Source of the DNA: Pirellulales bacterium
GTDB taxonomy: Bacteria > Planctomycetota > Planctomycetia > Pirellulales > JACPPG01
Assembly (NCBI GenBank): GCA_035546535.1
Contig: DASZWQ010000031.1
Span: 49,481 to 113,480 of the forward strand
Direction: 5' to 3'
DNA: 64,000 nucleotides
Every line of letters begins with the position of its first letter. Position 1 is the stretch's first letter. Positions 17,221 to 29,156 of the stretch are shown piece by piece. The notes under the pieces are model-generated. The model was not told the origin of the DNA and did not search any database. It was given only the letters and a program-made list of their open reading frames with translations. The position numbers and the translations under genes are program-made.

Positions 17221-18606
17221 ATGCGGCTGGAAATCCCTTTCGGCGATGACCTACTTCCCGTAGAGCTGCCGGTTCGAGCGCAGGTCATTTCCGGTGGCCC
17301 CCAAGCGTCGCTTCCGCCGGTCGACGATCTTGCCGCCACGGTACGCTCGGCCCTCGATCGGCCGCTCGGCATGCCACGCGTCGAGGAACTCGTACGGCCC
17401 GGTGCACGGGTCACGATCGCCTTCGATGATCCGACGGTCATGTCCTTTGGCCCGGTCCGCCGCGTGGCCATCGAGGAGCTGTTACGTCGATTGGCCACGG
17501 CAGGTGTCCCTCGGCAGAACGTGACCCTGATCTGTGCCAATGCGCTACACCGCAAATACCGTGCAAGCGAGCTGGCCGATCTCTTGGGGCAGGACCTGGT
17601 CGATGAATTCGGCCCGCGGCTCTTTTCGCACGACGCCGAGGACCAAGAAAACCTGGTCTATCTCGGCAAGACGCCCGGCGGCTACGACGTCGAAATCAGT
17701 CGCTATTGTTTGGACGCCGATCTGACGATCTACCTCAACGCCGCCCACAATCGCGGCTTCTCGGGCGGGTGGAAAAGCGTGTGCGTCGGGCTGTCGACCT
17801 ACCGGTCGATCCGCCATCACCACACGCCCGACGGCATGTCGATGTCGCTCTCGCACAATCGCATGCACGCGATGCTCGACGAGATGGGCGCGTTGCTCGA
17901 GGCGCGGCTCGACCAGCGGATCTTCAAGATTGATACGATCCTGGCCAACCCGTTTCAGGTCGCGCGGCTGTTCGCCGGCACGGTCGACGACACGCGGCGC
18001 GCCACGCTCGACGTGCTGCGCACGCTATATTCCGACCGGCGCGATCTAAGCGCGCAAAAGTTCGACGTCATCCTGTACGGCGTCCCGAACTGGAGCCCGT
18101 ACGCGATCTATTCGTCGATGAACCCCATTCTGACTTTGATCTCGTCCGGGCTGGGATACATGGGCGGAGCGGTGGCAGCGCTGGGCAAGCCCGGCTGCAC
18201 GGTGATCATGGCTACTCCTTGCCCCGATATGTGGGACCAGGTGCATCACGCGTCGTACCCGGCAATCTGGAGGGACGTGCTTCCACAGACGCGCGACCCC
18301 TATGCGATCGAGCGCGATTTCGCCGAACGCTACGCGCACGACGAACCGCTCATCAAGAAATATCGCGACGAGTTCGCGTTTCACCCGGTACACGCCATCC
18401 TGGCCTGCTACCCGCTCAAGCGGCTGGCACACATCGGTCAGGTGTTCGTCGCCGGGGCCGAATCTCCCGACGTGCCACGGCACCTGGGCTTCACGCCCGC
18501 CAAGTCGGTCGACGAAGCCTTGGCCCTGGCGGCCGGGCACCATGGTGCCGATTTCAGCCTGGCCTGCCTCGACCAGATGCCGTCGCCCACGAAGGTGCCG
18601 ATGTAA
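17221..18606 (+). CDS. LarA-like (DUF2088) nickel-pincer-nucleotide enzyme
   Basis: 461 aa, close to lactate racemase LarA. The residues that hold the nickel-pincer nucleotide in LarA have clear counterparts: His110 in NALHRKY, His176 in NAAHNRGFSGGWKS, Lys185 (the covalent lysine) in that same stretch, and His200 in IRHHHTP. It is therefore probably a Ni-pincer-dependent racemase or epimerase of a 2-hydroxy acid rather than an inactive relative. No larB, larC or larE is in the window, so cofactor genes must lie elsewhere if it is functional. The substrate is unknown. The SD GGAGG sits 7 nt before ATG 17221. Confidence 0.85.
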   Translation: MRLEIPFGDDLLPVELPVRAQVISGGPQASLPPVDDLAATVRSALDRPLGMPRVEELVRPGARVTIAFDDPTVMSFGPVRRVAIEELLRRLATAGVPRQNVTLICANALHRKYRASELADLLGQDLVDEFGPRLFSHDAEDQENLVYLGKTPGGYDVEISRYCLDADLTIYLNAAHNRGFSGGWKSVCVGLSTYRSIRHHHTPDGMSMSLSHNRMHAMLDEMGALLEARLDQRIFKIDTILANPFQVARLFAGTVDDTRRATLDVLRTLYSDRRDLSAQKFDVILYGVPNWSPYAIYSSMNPILTLISSGLGYMGGAVAALGKPGCTVIMATPCPDMWDQVHHASYPAIWRDVLPQTRDPYAIERDFAERYAHDEPLIKKYRDEFAFHPVHAILACYPLKRLAHIGQVFVAGAESPDVPRHLGFTPAKSVDEALALAAGHHGADFSLACLDQMPSPTKVPM

Positions 18607-18624
18607 GCGTATCGGACCGCGGCA

Positions 18625-18647
18625 CACTGGTGGCTCGAGCACCAGTG
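18625..18647 (+). terminator. Hairpin after the LarA-like gene
   Basis: CACTGGTG / CACCAGTG (18625-18632, 18640-18647) around GCTCGAG. A competing stem (CGAGCAC / GTGCTCG) overlaps it. No U-tract follows; this looks like a dispersed palindrome used as a gene spacer. Confidence 0.35.
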
Positions 18648-18822
18648 CTCGATACGACGCTGCGTCATCGACAGGCGGTTCGTCAATCATCATTTTGCAT
18701 TCTGCATTTTCTGCGCAGCGCTGGGCGGCTCCGTAACCGTTCTCTAGAATCAACGGCTGGAGCGGCATACTCGGCCGGGGGTCCGATATCCGGGGCACGG
18801 CCGGATTCTGGAGAGGTGCGAA

Positions 18823-19734
18823 ATGAGCCGATCCTCTTGCGCGCGCCGCGGGTTCACGCTCGTTGAGTTGCTGGTCGTCATCGCGATCATTGGCGGGCTG
18901 GTGGCGATTCTCTTGCCGGCCGTGCAAGCAGCCCGCGAGGCGGCGCGCCGCTCCTCCTGCACGAATAATCTCAAGCAAGTTGGCCTCGCGCTTTTGCAGT
19001 ACGCCGATCTGTACGGTGGATTCCCGCCGAGCAGCACCAGCCAGATCGACTTCGGCGTTTGGAGCCCCAACCCAGCCAGTTATCACTTGCACAGTTGGGC
19101 CAGCCTGATCTTTCCCCTGCTGGAACAGGCGAACCTGCAGAACCAGATCAACTACAATGTGTCGGCACTCGCCGCTGCCAACTACGCCGTGGCCGGGCAG
19201 CAGATCCCGATCTATCGTTGTCCTTCGTTTACCGGCAACGAATTCAGCCAGGCCGAGGTCTACGCCAATCTGTCGCCGAACTTTGCCACGCGCAATTACG
19301 CGGCGCTCGGGGCCACGACGATCGGAAACCTGTGGCAACAGCCAGACGGTGTAATCTATCCTCGCGCGAGCACGCGTTACGTCGACGTGACCGATGGGCT
19401 GTCAAACACGCTCGTCGTGGTCGAAACGTGCGAGCCGGACATCGCCGTATGGATCGATGGCGGCACGGCGGCCGTGGCGGTGCATCCGTACGACGAGTCG
19501 AACTCGCCGAGCTACGCGCTGCCGCAAATCGCGCTCAATTACCAGCCGTACTTCGGCGGCAATGGGCAAGGCATCGACGCACAGTTTGGGCCGTCGAGCA
19601 TGCACCCGCGGGGCGCCGTGCATCTGGTCGGCGACGGCTCGGCGCGTTTCATCAGCGATTCGATCAACGCGGCCACCTACGATGGCCTGGTGACGCGCGC
19701 CGGCGGCGAGGTGGTGGACGCGTCGCGCTTCTAA
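18823..19734 (+). CDS. DUF1559 protein with prepilin-type N-terminus
   Basis: 303 aa. This is the planctomycete-specific family of pseudopilin-like proteins. The N-terminus has a type IV prepilin cleavage and methylation motif (RRGFTLVELLVVIAIIGGLVA; cleavage after Gly). The conserved AAREAARRSSCTNNLKQVGLAL follows, and the H-X9-DG region at the C-terminus (SMHPRGAVHLVGDGSARFIS). Such proteins are processed by a prepilin peptidase and probably assemble at the membrane or surface; their function is unknown and genomes carry many copies. SD GAGAGG lies 6 nt before ATG 18823. Convergent with the efflux channel gene (7-nt gap). Confidence 0.95.
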   Translation: MSRSSCARRGFTLVELLVVIAIIGGLVAILLPAVQAAREAARRSSCTNNLKQVGLALLQYADLYGGFPPSSTSQIDFGVWSPNPASYHLHSWASLIFPLLEQANLQNQINYNVSALAAANYAVAGQQIPIYRCPSFTGNEFSQAEVYANLSPNFATRNYAALGATTIGNLWQQPDGVIYPRASTRYVDVTDGLSNTLVVVETCEPDIAVWIDGGTAAVAVHPYDESNSPSYALPQIALNYQPYFGGNGQGIDAQFGPSSMHPRGAVHLVGDGSARFISDSINAATYDGLVTRAGGEVVDASRF

Positions 19735-19741
19735 ACACACG

Positions 19742-21418
19742 CTATGGCTGCTTCTTGCCGTCCGCCGGCACCGGACCGTTGATGACGGGGCCGGGTTCAG
19801 CCGGTGCCGCAGGCACTTCTTCGGCTGGCGGCCCTACGGGCGGTTGATTGCCCGCGGCGGGCCCCTCGCCCGCGGCAGCGCCCCGCGCGGCCGGTAGCGG
19901 CATCTGACCGTCCATGAAGTAGCGCCAGCCGCCGCCGAGCGAGCGATAAACGTCGATCAACCGCAGCGCGATGTCGCCTTGCGTTTGGGCCAACTGATCT
20001 TGCTGCGTGACAAGCGTCGACTGCGCGTTGAACACGCGATTGAAATCGGTGACGCCTCCCTGGTATTGCAGCAAAACAAGATCGACGGCCCGGCCCGCCT
20101 CGAAAACACTCTGCCGCAAAGCCTCCGCCTGTTGCTGCGATTGCAGGAAGCCCACCAGCGCATCTTCGACTTCGCGGCCGGCGTTTAGCACGGCCTGTTG
20201 ATATTCCAAGGCCTCGCGCTGCAGCCGAACATCTTGCGTGATGATGTTATTGGCGATGCGACCGTAGTTGAGGATGTTCCACTGCAGGCTCGGTAGAACG
20301 AACGCCGTAAAGCTATCCGTCCGGAACAATGTGCGGAAATCATTGGCCACGTAGCCTATGAACCCGTTTACTGCCAAACGCGGATACAGATCGGCCTCGG
20401 CGATGCCGATCTGCGCGCTTTGCGCGGCGACTTCGCGCTCGGCGCGGCGCACGTCCGGGCGGCGGCGCACCAGGTCGGCCGGAATGCCCAGGGCCACTTC
20501 GGCCGGGGCGCGGGGGATCGGCGCCCGATCGAACGAAGCAGCCAGGTCTGTCACTGGCATGCCCATCAGCACGCACAACTGGTTGGCGGCCTGGCGGCGG
20601 CCAGCGACCAGGGGCGGGATCAGCGCTTCGGTCTGGGCCAGGTTGGTACGCGCCTGGCGAACGTCCAACTCGGTGGCGGCGCCATTTTTGAATCGCTGCT
20701 CGGCCAACTGCGTCGAGCCGCGCTGAATCTCGACATTGCGGCGGGCAAAATCGAGCCGCTGCTCGAACGTGCGCAATTGCACGTAACTCGACGCGACTTG
20801 CGACAAGAGCATGACCAGCGAGTCGCCATAGCCTTCGATGGCCGCGTCGACATCGGCCGTCGAACTCTCGATCTGGCGGCGGTACCGGCCCCAGAAATCG
20901 AGTTCCCAAGAAGCGTTGAACCCGGTGGCCCACAGGCTCGCACTGGTCGGCAGCGGAATGCCGAGGTTATCGGTGATCTGCCCGTGGAAGTAGGTGCCGT
21001 TGGCGGTTTGCTTTTGCGGGAACAAGTTGCCGACGGCGATGCCGCGCTGGGCCCGCGCTTCGAGGATGCGCGTGCCGGCGGCGCGCAGATCGAGGTTCTG
21101 GGCGCGGGCCTGTTCGACGAGGCCGTTGAGCGTGGGATCGTTGAAGACCGTCCACCACGAGCAATCGGCGGCCGGCGCGCTAATCACGCGCGGATCGGCA
21201 CTATCGACCCAGGCGGGGGCCACGGGTGCCGGTGGGCGCGCGTAGTTGGGCCCCACCTTCGCGCCGTTGCGCCACCATTGCCGTAGCGACGTGCACCCGC
21301 AAGTGGCGCCGGCGATCACCAGCAGCAGTGCCGCAACGAGGCGCGCGCGGCGGTGCGGCTGTGCATGAGACGCACGGCGCGCGGCAGACTGACTCGAGGG
21401 AATACTCTGCGGAGCCAT
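19742..21418 (-). CDS. Outer-membrane efflux lipoprotein, NodT/TolC family
   Basis: 558 aa. It forms the trimeric exit duct for RND, MFS or ABC pumps. The lipoprotein signal is LVAALLLVIAGATCGC with a lipobox of weak consensus, followed by the family hallmark VGPNYARPPAP. Two TolC-type repeats are present (NPTLNGLVEQA..., then RRRPDVRRAEREVAAQSAQIGIAEADLYP). The C-terminal 60 residues are Pro/Ala-rich and atypical. The ATG at 21418 was chosen as the first giving an N-terminal signal; 54 upstream codons are open but basic and unlikely. It is the last gene of the efflux cluster and the only outer-membrane component in it. Confidence 0.93.
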   Translation of the reverse strand: MAPQSIPSSQSAARRASHAQPHRRARLVAALLLVIAGATCGCTSLRQWWRNGAKVGPNYARPPAPVAPAWVDSADPRVISAPAADCSWWTVFNDPTLNGLVEQARAQNLDLRAAGTRILEARAQRGIAVGNLFPQKQTANGTYFHGQITDNLGIPLPTSASLWATGFNASWELDFWGRYRRQIESSTADVDAAIEGYGDSLVMLLSQVASSYVQLRTFEQRLDFARRNVEIQRGSTQLAEQRFKNGAATELDVRQARTNLAQTEALIPPLVAGRRQAANQLCVLMGMPVTDLAASFDRAPIPRAPAEVALGIPADLVRRRPDVRRAEREVAAQSAQIGIAEADLYPRLAVNGFIGYVANDFRTLFRTDSFTAFVLPSLQWNILNYGRIANNIITQDVRLQREALEYQQAVLNAGREVEDALVGFLQSQQQAEALRQSVFEAGRAVDLVLLQYQGGVTDFNRVFNAQSTLVTQQDQLAQTQGDIALRLIDVYRSLGGGWRYFMDGQMPLPAARGAAAGEGPAAGNQPPVGPPAEEVPAAPAEPGPVINGPVPADGKKQP

Positions 21419-21682
21419 CGGCGAAGGTCGCTGGCGGTGGGCGCACGAAGGGAAAACAGGTGAGGTGCGGCGGCGGCAGAAGCGTGCTGGCAAAGTCGCT
21501 ACCAACGCTTCTCTACGAATTACTCGGCGAACTGCGAAAGACCGCATGAACCGGAGGGTCGGACGCCCCAGGACCGCCAAAATGCTCCTACCTTAACGTC
21601 TGCGGTAACTGTGCTAGCAGCGGTTTGCGAAAGTTGGGCGCTGCGAACGGGCCCGCGCGACGTCCGAGCAAGAGCCGAGTTG

Positions 21683-23296
21683 TCACTCGGCGGCCAGATG
21701 AGCGCCCTTTTCGGCGACCGAGCGCTTCATGAAGAAGACCAGCACGACCAGGAACAGGGCCAGCACCGACGCCAGCCAGAACACGTCGAAGTAGGCCAGC
21801 GACGAGGACTGTTGCTCGCGCAAGTTGGAAAGCATCTCCAGCGCCATGTCCTGCGACGCGACCGGGTCACCCGTTTGTTGATAAAAATAGGCCTGGGCGT
21901 TTTCCGTGAAGGAGGTGACCGCCGGATTGTAGGGATCGAGCGTTTCGTTGACGCGCAGGGCGTGGAACTGATCGCGGCGTTCGTGAATCGTTTGCGCCAT
22001 CGACGTGCCCACGCTCCCTCCTTCGTTGCGGATCAAGCTGAACAGCCCGACCGCCGCGCCGCGCAACTCCTTCCGCGTATACATGTAGGCGGCGACGTTA
22101 ATCGGCGCAAAAATCAGCGACAGCCCCATGATCGACACGACACGCGGCCAGACTACCAGGAACGGGCTGATTTGCAGATTCATCTGCGACATCCAGTAGC
22201 AGCCAGCGCCCATGACCAGCAACCCGACGATGATCAACTTGCGCGCATCGACGCCGCGGCCAAGCAGAAACCCGACGATCGGCAGCAGCGATACCGAGAA
22301 AAAGCCCGACGGCGACATCACGAATCCTGAGCTCGTGGCATCGTAGTTGAACAGCGATTGCAGCAGACCGGGTAGGGACGTGCTGATGGCGTACAACACT
22401 CCGTACGCGCAGAAGATGATGATCGAAGCCATGGCGAAGTTGCGTTCCGCCAGCGGGCGAAAATTGACCACCGGATTGGCAATGCTCATTTCGCGATAAA
22501 TTAGCGCCACGAGTGACCCGACCATGAGGAACGTCAGCGTCTGCACGCGCCAGAACGGATCGCCGAACCAGTCCCATTGCTGACCTTTGCTCAAGACGAC
22601 TTCCCAGCAGATCATCGTGGTGGCGAGGAATACCAATCCCAGCGTGTCGAAGTAAAAGGGACGGCGGCGCAGCTCGGCGCGCTCTTGCTTGAGATAGTCA
22701 GGGTCTTCGAGCAGATAGTAGGACGCGGCAAAGGCGATCGCACCCATCGGTATGTTGATATAGAAAATCCAGCGCCATGAGTAATTGTCGGTGATGTAGC
22801 CACCCAGCGACGGCCCGAGGATCGGCGCGAGCAAGCCGGCGACGGCAAACAGCGTCATGGCCGACCCCTGTTTCTCGGGCGGAAACGCATCAAGCAGCAC
22901 TCCCTGCGTGCTCGGCTGCAGTCCGCCACCAGCCAGCCCCTGCAAGACGCGGAAGAAGATCAACTCACCCAGGCTGGTCGACATGCCGCACAAGCCCGAG
23001 CTGATCGTGAAGACCGCGATTGACATGAGAAAATAGTTGCGCCGGCCGAAATGCGCTGCCAGCCAACCGGAGATAGGCAGGATGATCGCGTTGGCCGCCA
23101 GGTAGCTGGTGATTACCCACTCGCTATCGATCACCGCGGCCGACAATCCGCCGGCGATGTACCGCAGCGCGACGTTAGCGATCGTCGTATCGAGCACTTC
23201 CATGAACGTCGGCACCACCACGGCCGCTGCCACGAGCCACGGGTTGACCGTGCGCGGCATGACGGCGGTGGGAAGTGCAGCGGCCGAACTGCTCAT
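21683..23296 (-). CDS. emrB: DHA2-family (EmrB-like) MFS drug exporter
   Basis: 537 aa, with 14 predicted membrane segments, the DHA2 class. This inner-membrane proton antiporter exports drugs or lipophilic compounds through a tripartite path with the adjacent HlyD protein and the NodT channel. Seen are motif A-like GWLAAHFGRRNYFLMS, the antiporter motif GGGLQPSTQGVLLDAFPPEKQG, LGPSLGGYITDNYSWRWIFYINIP, and a late LRGAAVGLFSLIRNEGGSVG. ATG 23296 lies 43 nt after the adaptor gene. The ligand is unknown. Confidence 0.93.
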   Translation of the reverse strand: MSSSAAALPTAVMPRTVNPWLVAAAVVVPTFMEVLDTTIANVALRYIAGGLSAAVIDSEWVITSYLAANAIILPISGWLAAHFGRRNYFLMSIAVFTISSGLCGMSTSLGELIFFRVLQGLAGGGLQPSTQGVLLDAFPPEKQGSAMTLFAVAGLLAPILGPSLGGYITDNYSWRWIFYINIPMGAIAFAASYYLLEDPDYLKQERAELRRRPFYFDTLGLVFLATTMICWEVVLSKGQQWDWFGDPFWRVQTLTFLMVGSLVALIYREMSIANPVVNFRPLAERNFAMASIIIFCAYGVLYAISTSLPGLLQSLFNYDATSSGFVMSPSGFFSVSLLPIVGFLLGRGVDARKLIIVGLLVMGAGCYWMSQMNLQISPFLVVWPRVVSIMGLSLIFAPINVAAYMYTRKELRGAAVGLFSLIRNEGGSVGTSMAQTIHERRDQFHALRVNETLDPYNPAVTSFTENAQAYFYQQTGDPVASQDMALEMLSNLREQQSSSLAYFDVFWLASVLALFLVVLVFFMKRSVAEKGAHLAAE

Positions 23297-23339
23297 GAAA
23301 GGATGTCTGACCGGGGCTCGGTTGCGATACCGCTCGGCT

Positions 23340-24965
23340 TCACTGGGCCGGGCGCGATTGCGGTGCTGCTTGCGGCTGGGTCGTCGTTGACGGTTTGCTT
23401 GGCGCGGATGGCATGGCCGACGGAGCTTGCTGCGCGGCTGCCGCTTCGCGCGCCGCCTCGGGAATAACCTCTTGCAATCGCTGCCCCGCGTTCGGGCCGG
23501 TCGGCGCTTCGCGATAATGGACGTAGGGCACCACCGACAGCCCGACGAAGAGCGTGTGCTCGTCGGGATTGTAGTCTTCCAGATCGATACGCACGGGCAG
23601 ACGCTGCACGACTTTCACGAAATTGCCCGTCGCGTTCTGCGGTGGCAGCAGGGCCAGGGTCGAGCCGGTGCCCATCGTGAAACCGGAAATGCGCCCTCGG
23701 AAATGGTGCTGGCTGCCGTACATGTCGACCTTGATGTCGACCGGCTGTCCGATGCGCAGCCGCGCGAGCTGGGTTTCCTTGAAATTGGCGTCGACCCATA
23801 TTTCCGTCAGCGAGCGAATGGCCATCAGGGCCTGGCCCGCCTGCACGTTATTGCCCGGATTGACGTTGCGGCGGGTGACGACACCGTCGATCTCGGCCAG
23901 CACGTCGCAATAGCGCAGATTGAGCTTGGCCTGAGCCACGTCGGCTTCGGCCTGGTGCACTTTGGCCGTGGCCTGTTTGATTGGTGCCGCGTCGGCAATA
24001 AGCTTCGCATAGATACGATCGAGGTTTCCTTCGGGATCGCGCTTGTAAAACTCTTCGATCAGTTGCTTAGGAGAGAGGTCGTACGACGTAGGCACGATGC
24101 CAAGCGGTGCAGCGCTCACTAGGACGTCGGCCAACGCCTGCCGCACCGTGGAGAACGTCTGATCAAGATTCTCGGGCATCTGCAGAGGATTCTGATTGTT
24201 CGCCTGTAGGCCCAGGCTGGCACGCGTCTGCTGCGCGGCCTGTTCGGCGCTGGCCACGCGGTTTTTGGCGACGTCGTAGGCCGCCTTGTACTGATCGAAT
24301 TGTTGCTTGCTGATGGCGCCGGTACCGATCAGCGATTCGCCGCGAGCGAAGTCCCGCTCGGCCAGCGCCAGATTGGCCTCCTCGGCTTTCAATTGCGCGA
24401 CGTTCGATTGCAGCAGGGCCTGTTGGTTGCGCACGTCTTCCATGGCGTGCTCCAGGCGGAAGCGAGAACTGCGAGCCTGCGCCACGATACCGCGAACTCG
24501 ATCTTGCGCGGCCACGAGATCGGCCTGTGCCGTTTCCAACGTGGCTTGCTGAAGAGAAAGTTGAATCTCGTACGGCTCGCGATCGAGCTTCACCAGCACG
24601 TCCCCTTTGCGGACGCGATAGTTGTCGTCGACCAACACTTCGATGACCTGGCCGGGAACGCGGGCGGCGACCGACGTTACGTGGCCGTTGACGTACGCGT
24701 CGTCGGTCGAGACGGTCGTCATCGCGCGGATCGTGATCGGAACCAGGAAATAGCACGCGGCAATCGTGGCCACCACCCCCAGCGCCATCCACAAACCACG
24801 GCGCGATTTGGCGGGCTTCGCCGCGCTTGGCACGTGCGTCGCCGTGGCAGCATGCCCGTCCGGTGGATGCCCTCCTGCCTGAGCCCCGTCGGCCGGATGG
24901 CCTTGCACGGCCGATTCGGCCGCGCCGCCGGCGGGGAGCGAAGCCTTGGATTCTTGTGCTGCCAT
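23340..24965 (-). CDS. emrA: EmrA/HlyD-type membrane fusion protein
   Basis: 541 aa, longer than E. coli EmrA (about 390). It bridges EmrB and the outer-membrane channel. A low-complexity cytoplasmic tail (residues 1-53) precedes one membrane helix (about 58-78). The biotinyl-lipoyl half STDDAYVNGHVTSVAARVPG comes next, then a long coiled-coil hairpin (about 130-350) and the closing lipoyl/beta-barrel part (CDVLAEIDGVVTRRNVNPGN, then GTGSTLALLPPQNATGNFVK). The extra length comes from an insert in the hairpin around residues 230-320 and a Pro/Ala/Gln-rich tail. SD AGGAG lies 6 nt before ATG 24965. Confidence 0.92.
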   Translation of the reverse strand: MAAQESKASLPAGGAAESAVQGHPADGAQAGGHPPDGHAATATHVPSAAKPAKSRRGLWMALGVVATIAACYFLVPITIRAMTTVSTDDAYVNGHVTSVAARVPGQVIEVLVDDNYRVRKGDVLVKLDREPYEIQLSLQQATLETAQADLVAAQDRVRGIVAQARSSRFRLEHAMEDVRNQQALLQSNVAQLKAEEANLALAERDFARGESLIGTGAISKQQFDQYKAAYDVAKNRVASAEQAAQQTRASLGLQANNQNPLQMPENLDQTFSTVRQALADVLVSAAPLGIVPTSYDLSPKQLIEEFYKRDPEGNLDRIYAKLIADAAPIKQATAKVHQAEADVAQAKLNLRYCDVLAEIDGVVTRRNVNPGNNVQAGQALMAIRSLTEIWVDANFKETQLARLRIGQPVDIKVDMYGSQHHFRGRISGFTMGTGSTLALLPPQNATGNFVKVVQRLPVRIDLEDYNPDEHTLFVGLSVVPYVHYREAPTGPNAGQRLQEVIPEAAREAAAAQQAPSAMPSAPSKPSTTTQPQAAPQSRPAQ

Positions 24966-25151
24966 CGTTCACTCCTGATGCACAGGCCGGCGCTCCTCGA
25001 GCACAGGCCAATGGCCAATCCGCCGATGTACGTCGCCTTACCATCGATCCTGCAACGCGCCTGTATTTTCCCGAGGCGGAGCGATTCGGCAAGCAGCCGG
25101 TAGAAAAGAAACCCGCCCGTCCTACGTGTTCGGAGCAGACACCCCGGCCGA

Positions 25152-26261
25152 TTACTCCATGCGATGGCGGAATAACCACGCCGCGCTCGATAACGTGATC
25201 CCCGCGATCACGGCCATTGGCCACAGGTTGGCCACCACGACCGAGAGTGGGGCGTTTTTCAGAAAAATCCCCTTTACGATCACGATGTAATACCGGATCG
25301 GATTGGCCAGCGTGGCGTATTGCAGCCAGTCGGGCATGTTCTCGATCGGGCTGGCAAAACCCGATAGACACATCGCTGGGACCATGAACACAAACGCCCC
25401 CAGGATGGCCTGCTGCTGCGTCTTGGCCAGGCTGGAAACGAACAACCCCACGCCGATCACGGCAAACAGGTAAACGACCATGCTACCGTACAACAGCAAC
25501 AGAGATCCTTCGAAGGGAACGCGAAACAGCGTGACCCCGACCGCGATCATGCCCGTCGCCTGCGCGATCCCCAAGATCAGGGCCGGCACGGTCTTGCCGA
25601 TAATGATCTCGAGTGGTCCGAGCGGCGACACGAGCAGTTGCTCGAAGGTGCCCAATTCGCGCTCTCGCGCCACCGACAGCGCCGTGACCAGCAAGCCCAT
25701 GAGCGTGGTCAGAATGGCCACCAGGCTGGGAACCGTGTTCCAGGTGACGGTCTGATTGGGATTGAACCACAAACGGCCGACAACGACCGTCGAGGGAGGC
25801 GCCGCCTGGCTGGCGGTGAGCAGTTGCTGATTGAAGCCGGTCACGATGGCGTTGGCATAACCCTCGACGATCTGCGCCGCGTTCGAACGACGGCCGTCGA
25901 GCAACAACTGAATCTGCGCCGGTCGGCCCGACGCCACCTCGCGCGAGAAGTCGGGCTGAATATACAGGACCACGAGCGCGCTGCGCGAATCGATCGCCGG
26001 CGCGATCTGGCTCTCGTCGGTAAGGAAATCCACCTCGGAGAAATTCGGCGAGCCGGTAAAGAGCGCGACTAAATCGCGCGAGCTGGTCCCCTGGTCGCGA
26101 TTGAGAACCGCGATTCGTACATCCTTCACTTCCTGAGTGGCCGCGAACGAAAAGACCAGCAGTTCGACCAGCGGCGGCACGATCAGGATCATGCGGCTCT
26201 TCGGATCGCGCCATACGGCGAGAAATTCCTTGACGATCAATGAACGGATGCGCTGCCACAT
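25152..26261 (-). CDS. ybhR: ABC-2 type permease (YbhR-like)
   Basis: 369 aa, the length of E. coli YbhR. One membrane helix near residues 23-45, a periplasmic domain (about 46-170), then five helices ending near residue 362. The ABC-2 signature is in VARERELGTFEQLLVSPLGPLEIIIGKTVP. It pairs with the neighbouring permease as the transmembrane half of a YbhFSR-type exporter. It begins 4 nt after the neighbour's stop, so translation is probably coupled. Efflux of drugs or cations is known for E. coli YbhFSR; the substrate here is unknown. Confidence 0.92.
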   Translation of the reverse strand: MWQRIRSLIVKEFLAVWRDPKSRMILIVPPLVELLVFSFAATQEVKDVRIAVLNRDQGTSSRDLVALFTGSPNFSEVDFLTDESQIAPAIDSRSALVVLYIQPDFSREVASGRPAQIQLLLDGRRSNAAQIVEGYANAIVTGFNQQLLTASQAAPPSTVVVGRLWFNPNQTVTWNTVPSLVAILTTLMGLLVTALSVARERELGTFEQLLVSPLGPLEIIIGKTVPALILGIAQATGMIAVGVTLFRVPFEGSLLLLYGSMVVYLFAVIGVGLFVSSLAKTQQQAILGAFVFMVPAMCLSGFASPIENMPDWLQYATLANPIRYYIVIVKGIFLKNAPLSVVVANLWPMAVIAGITLSSAAWLFRHRME

Positions 26262-26265
26262 ACGG

Positions 26266-27419
26266 CTACTCCAGTCGCATCCGGGTGGAGCGCAACAGCA
26301 GTATGAGCAACACGCCTCCCATCGCCAGCAGGGCGAGCGTGTTGGGCACCAGTACCGACATCACATCGCCGGCCAGAAACATTGTCTGCAGACTGGCCAC
26401 GAAATACCGAGGTGGCAGCAGGTACGTCGACCATCGTATCGGCCACGGCATGGCGTCGATCTCGAAGATAAAGCCCGACAATTCGAAGGCGGGCAAGAAT
26501 CCCGCGATGAGCGCGGCCTGGCTTGCGGCGAACTGGTTGCGCGTCAACGTCGAAATCAACAATCCCAATGGCAGCATGGCCGAGAGAAACGCCGTCGCGA
26601 CAATCACCAGGGCCAAAATCGAGCCGCGGAACGGCACGCTGAACACGTATACGGCCGCCGTCACCGACAGACCCATCGCCCCCATGCCCAATAGAAAGTA
26701 CGGGAGCAGCTTGCCGATGAGAAACTCGGCGCGGCCCACGGGCGTGGACATCAGCGCCTCGATGGTGCCGCGCTCCCATTCGCGCGCCACGACAAGCGCC
26801 GTCAGCAGCGTGCCGATCAACGTCATGATGATGGCGATCGAGCCCGGGATGAGAAAGTTCTGGCTGCGAATGTCGGGGTTGAACCAGTAACGCGGTTGGA
26901 TCGTCACCAGGCCCGGCAGCGCCCGGCCCGACACCATTCCGCTGCGGGCGTAGGTCTCTTGCACCAGCCAGTTGCTCCACACGCCTTCGACGTAATTCAG
27001 CACCAGGCCGGCCGTGTTGGGATCACTACCGTCGACCAGCACCTGCACGGGCGCCGATTCGCCGCGCCCCACGCGCTCGGTAAAATCGGCCGCCAGCACG
27101 ATTACGCCTTTTAGCCGACCGGCGACAAGCTCGTCTTCGACCTGTCGGCGGTCATGCGCCGCAATCACATTGAAATAAGGGGAATTGTGAAACGAGGCCA
27201 GCAGGCTCGACGTATCCGGCGTCGCTTGCTCGATAACCACCGCCACCGGCACGCGGCGCAGATCGAGCGTGATGCCGTAACCGAAAATGAATAGCAACAA
27301 CAGCGGCAACAATCCCGCGATCAAGTAACTGCTGGGATCGCGGCGGATTTGCAGCATCTCCTTGCGCACGAGCGCCGCGACGCGGCGGAGCCAGGCCGCA
27401 GGGCCGGTGACCGTGGCGC

Positions 27420-27423
<4 letters not shown>
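26266..27423 (-). CDS. ybhS: ABC-2 type permease (YbhS-like)
   Basis: 385 aa. Same architecture as the neighbour: a cytoplasmic start KEMLQIRRDPSSYLIAGLLP, helix near 32-52, periplasmic domain (about 55-175), then five helices. The ABC-2 motif is in AREWERGTIEALMSTPVGRAEFLIGKLLP. It overlaps the ATPase gene by 4 nt (ATGA at 27420-27423) and is followed after 4 nt by the second permease gene, a tightly coupled arrangement identical in order to ybhGFSR. Start ATG 27423. Confidence 0.92.
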
Positions 27424-29153
<1,730 letters not shown>

Positions 29154-29156
29154 CAC

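Noticed and set aside
18046..19338. 430-aa minus-strand frame
   Set aside because: Spans two plus-strand genes (LarA-like and DUF1559) and an intergenic hairpin; no SD or family.
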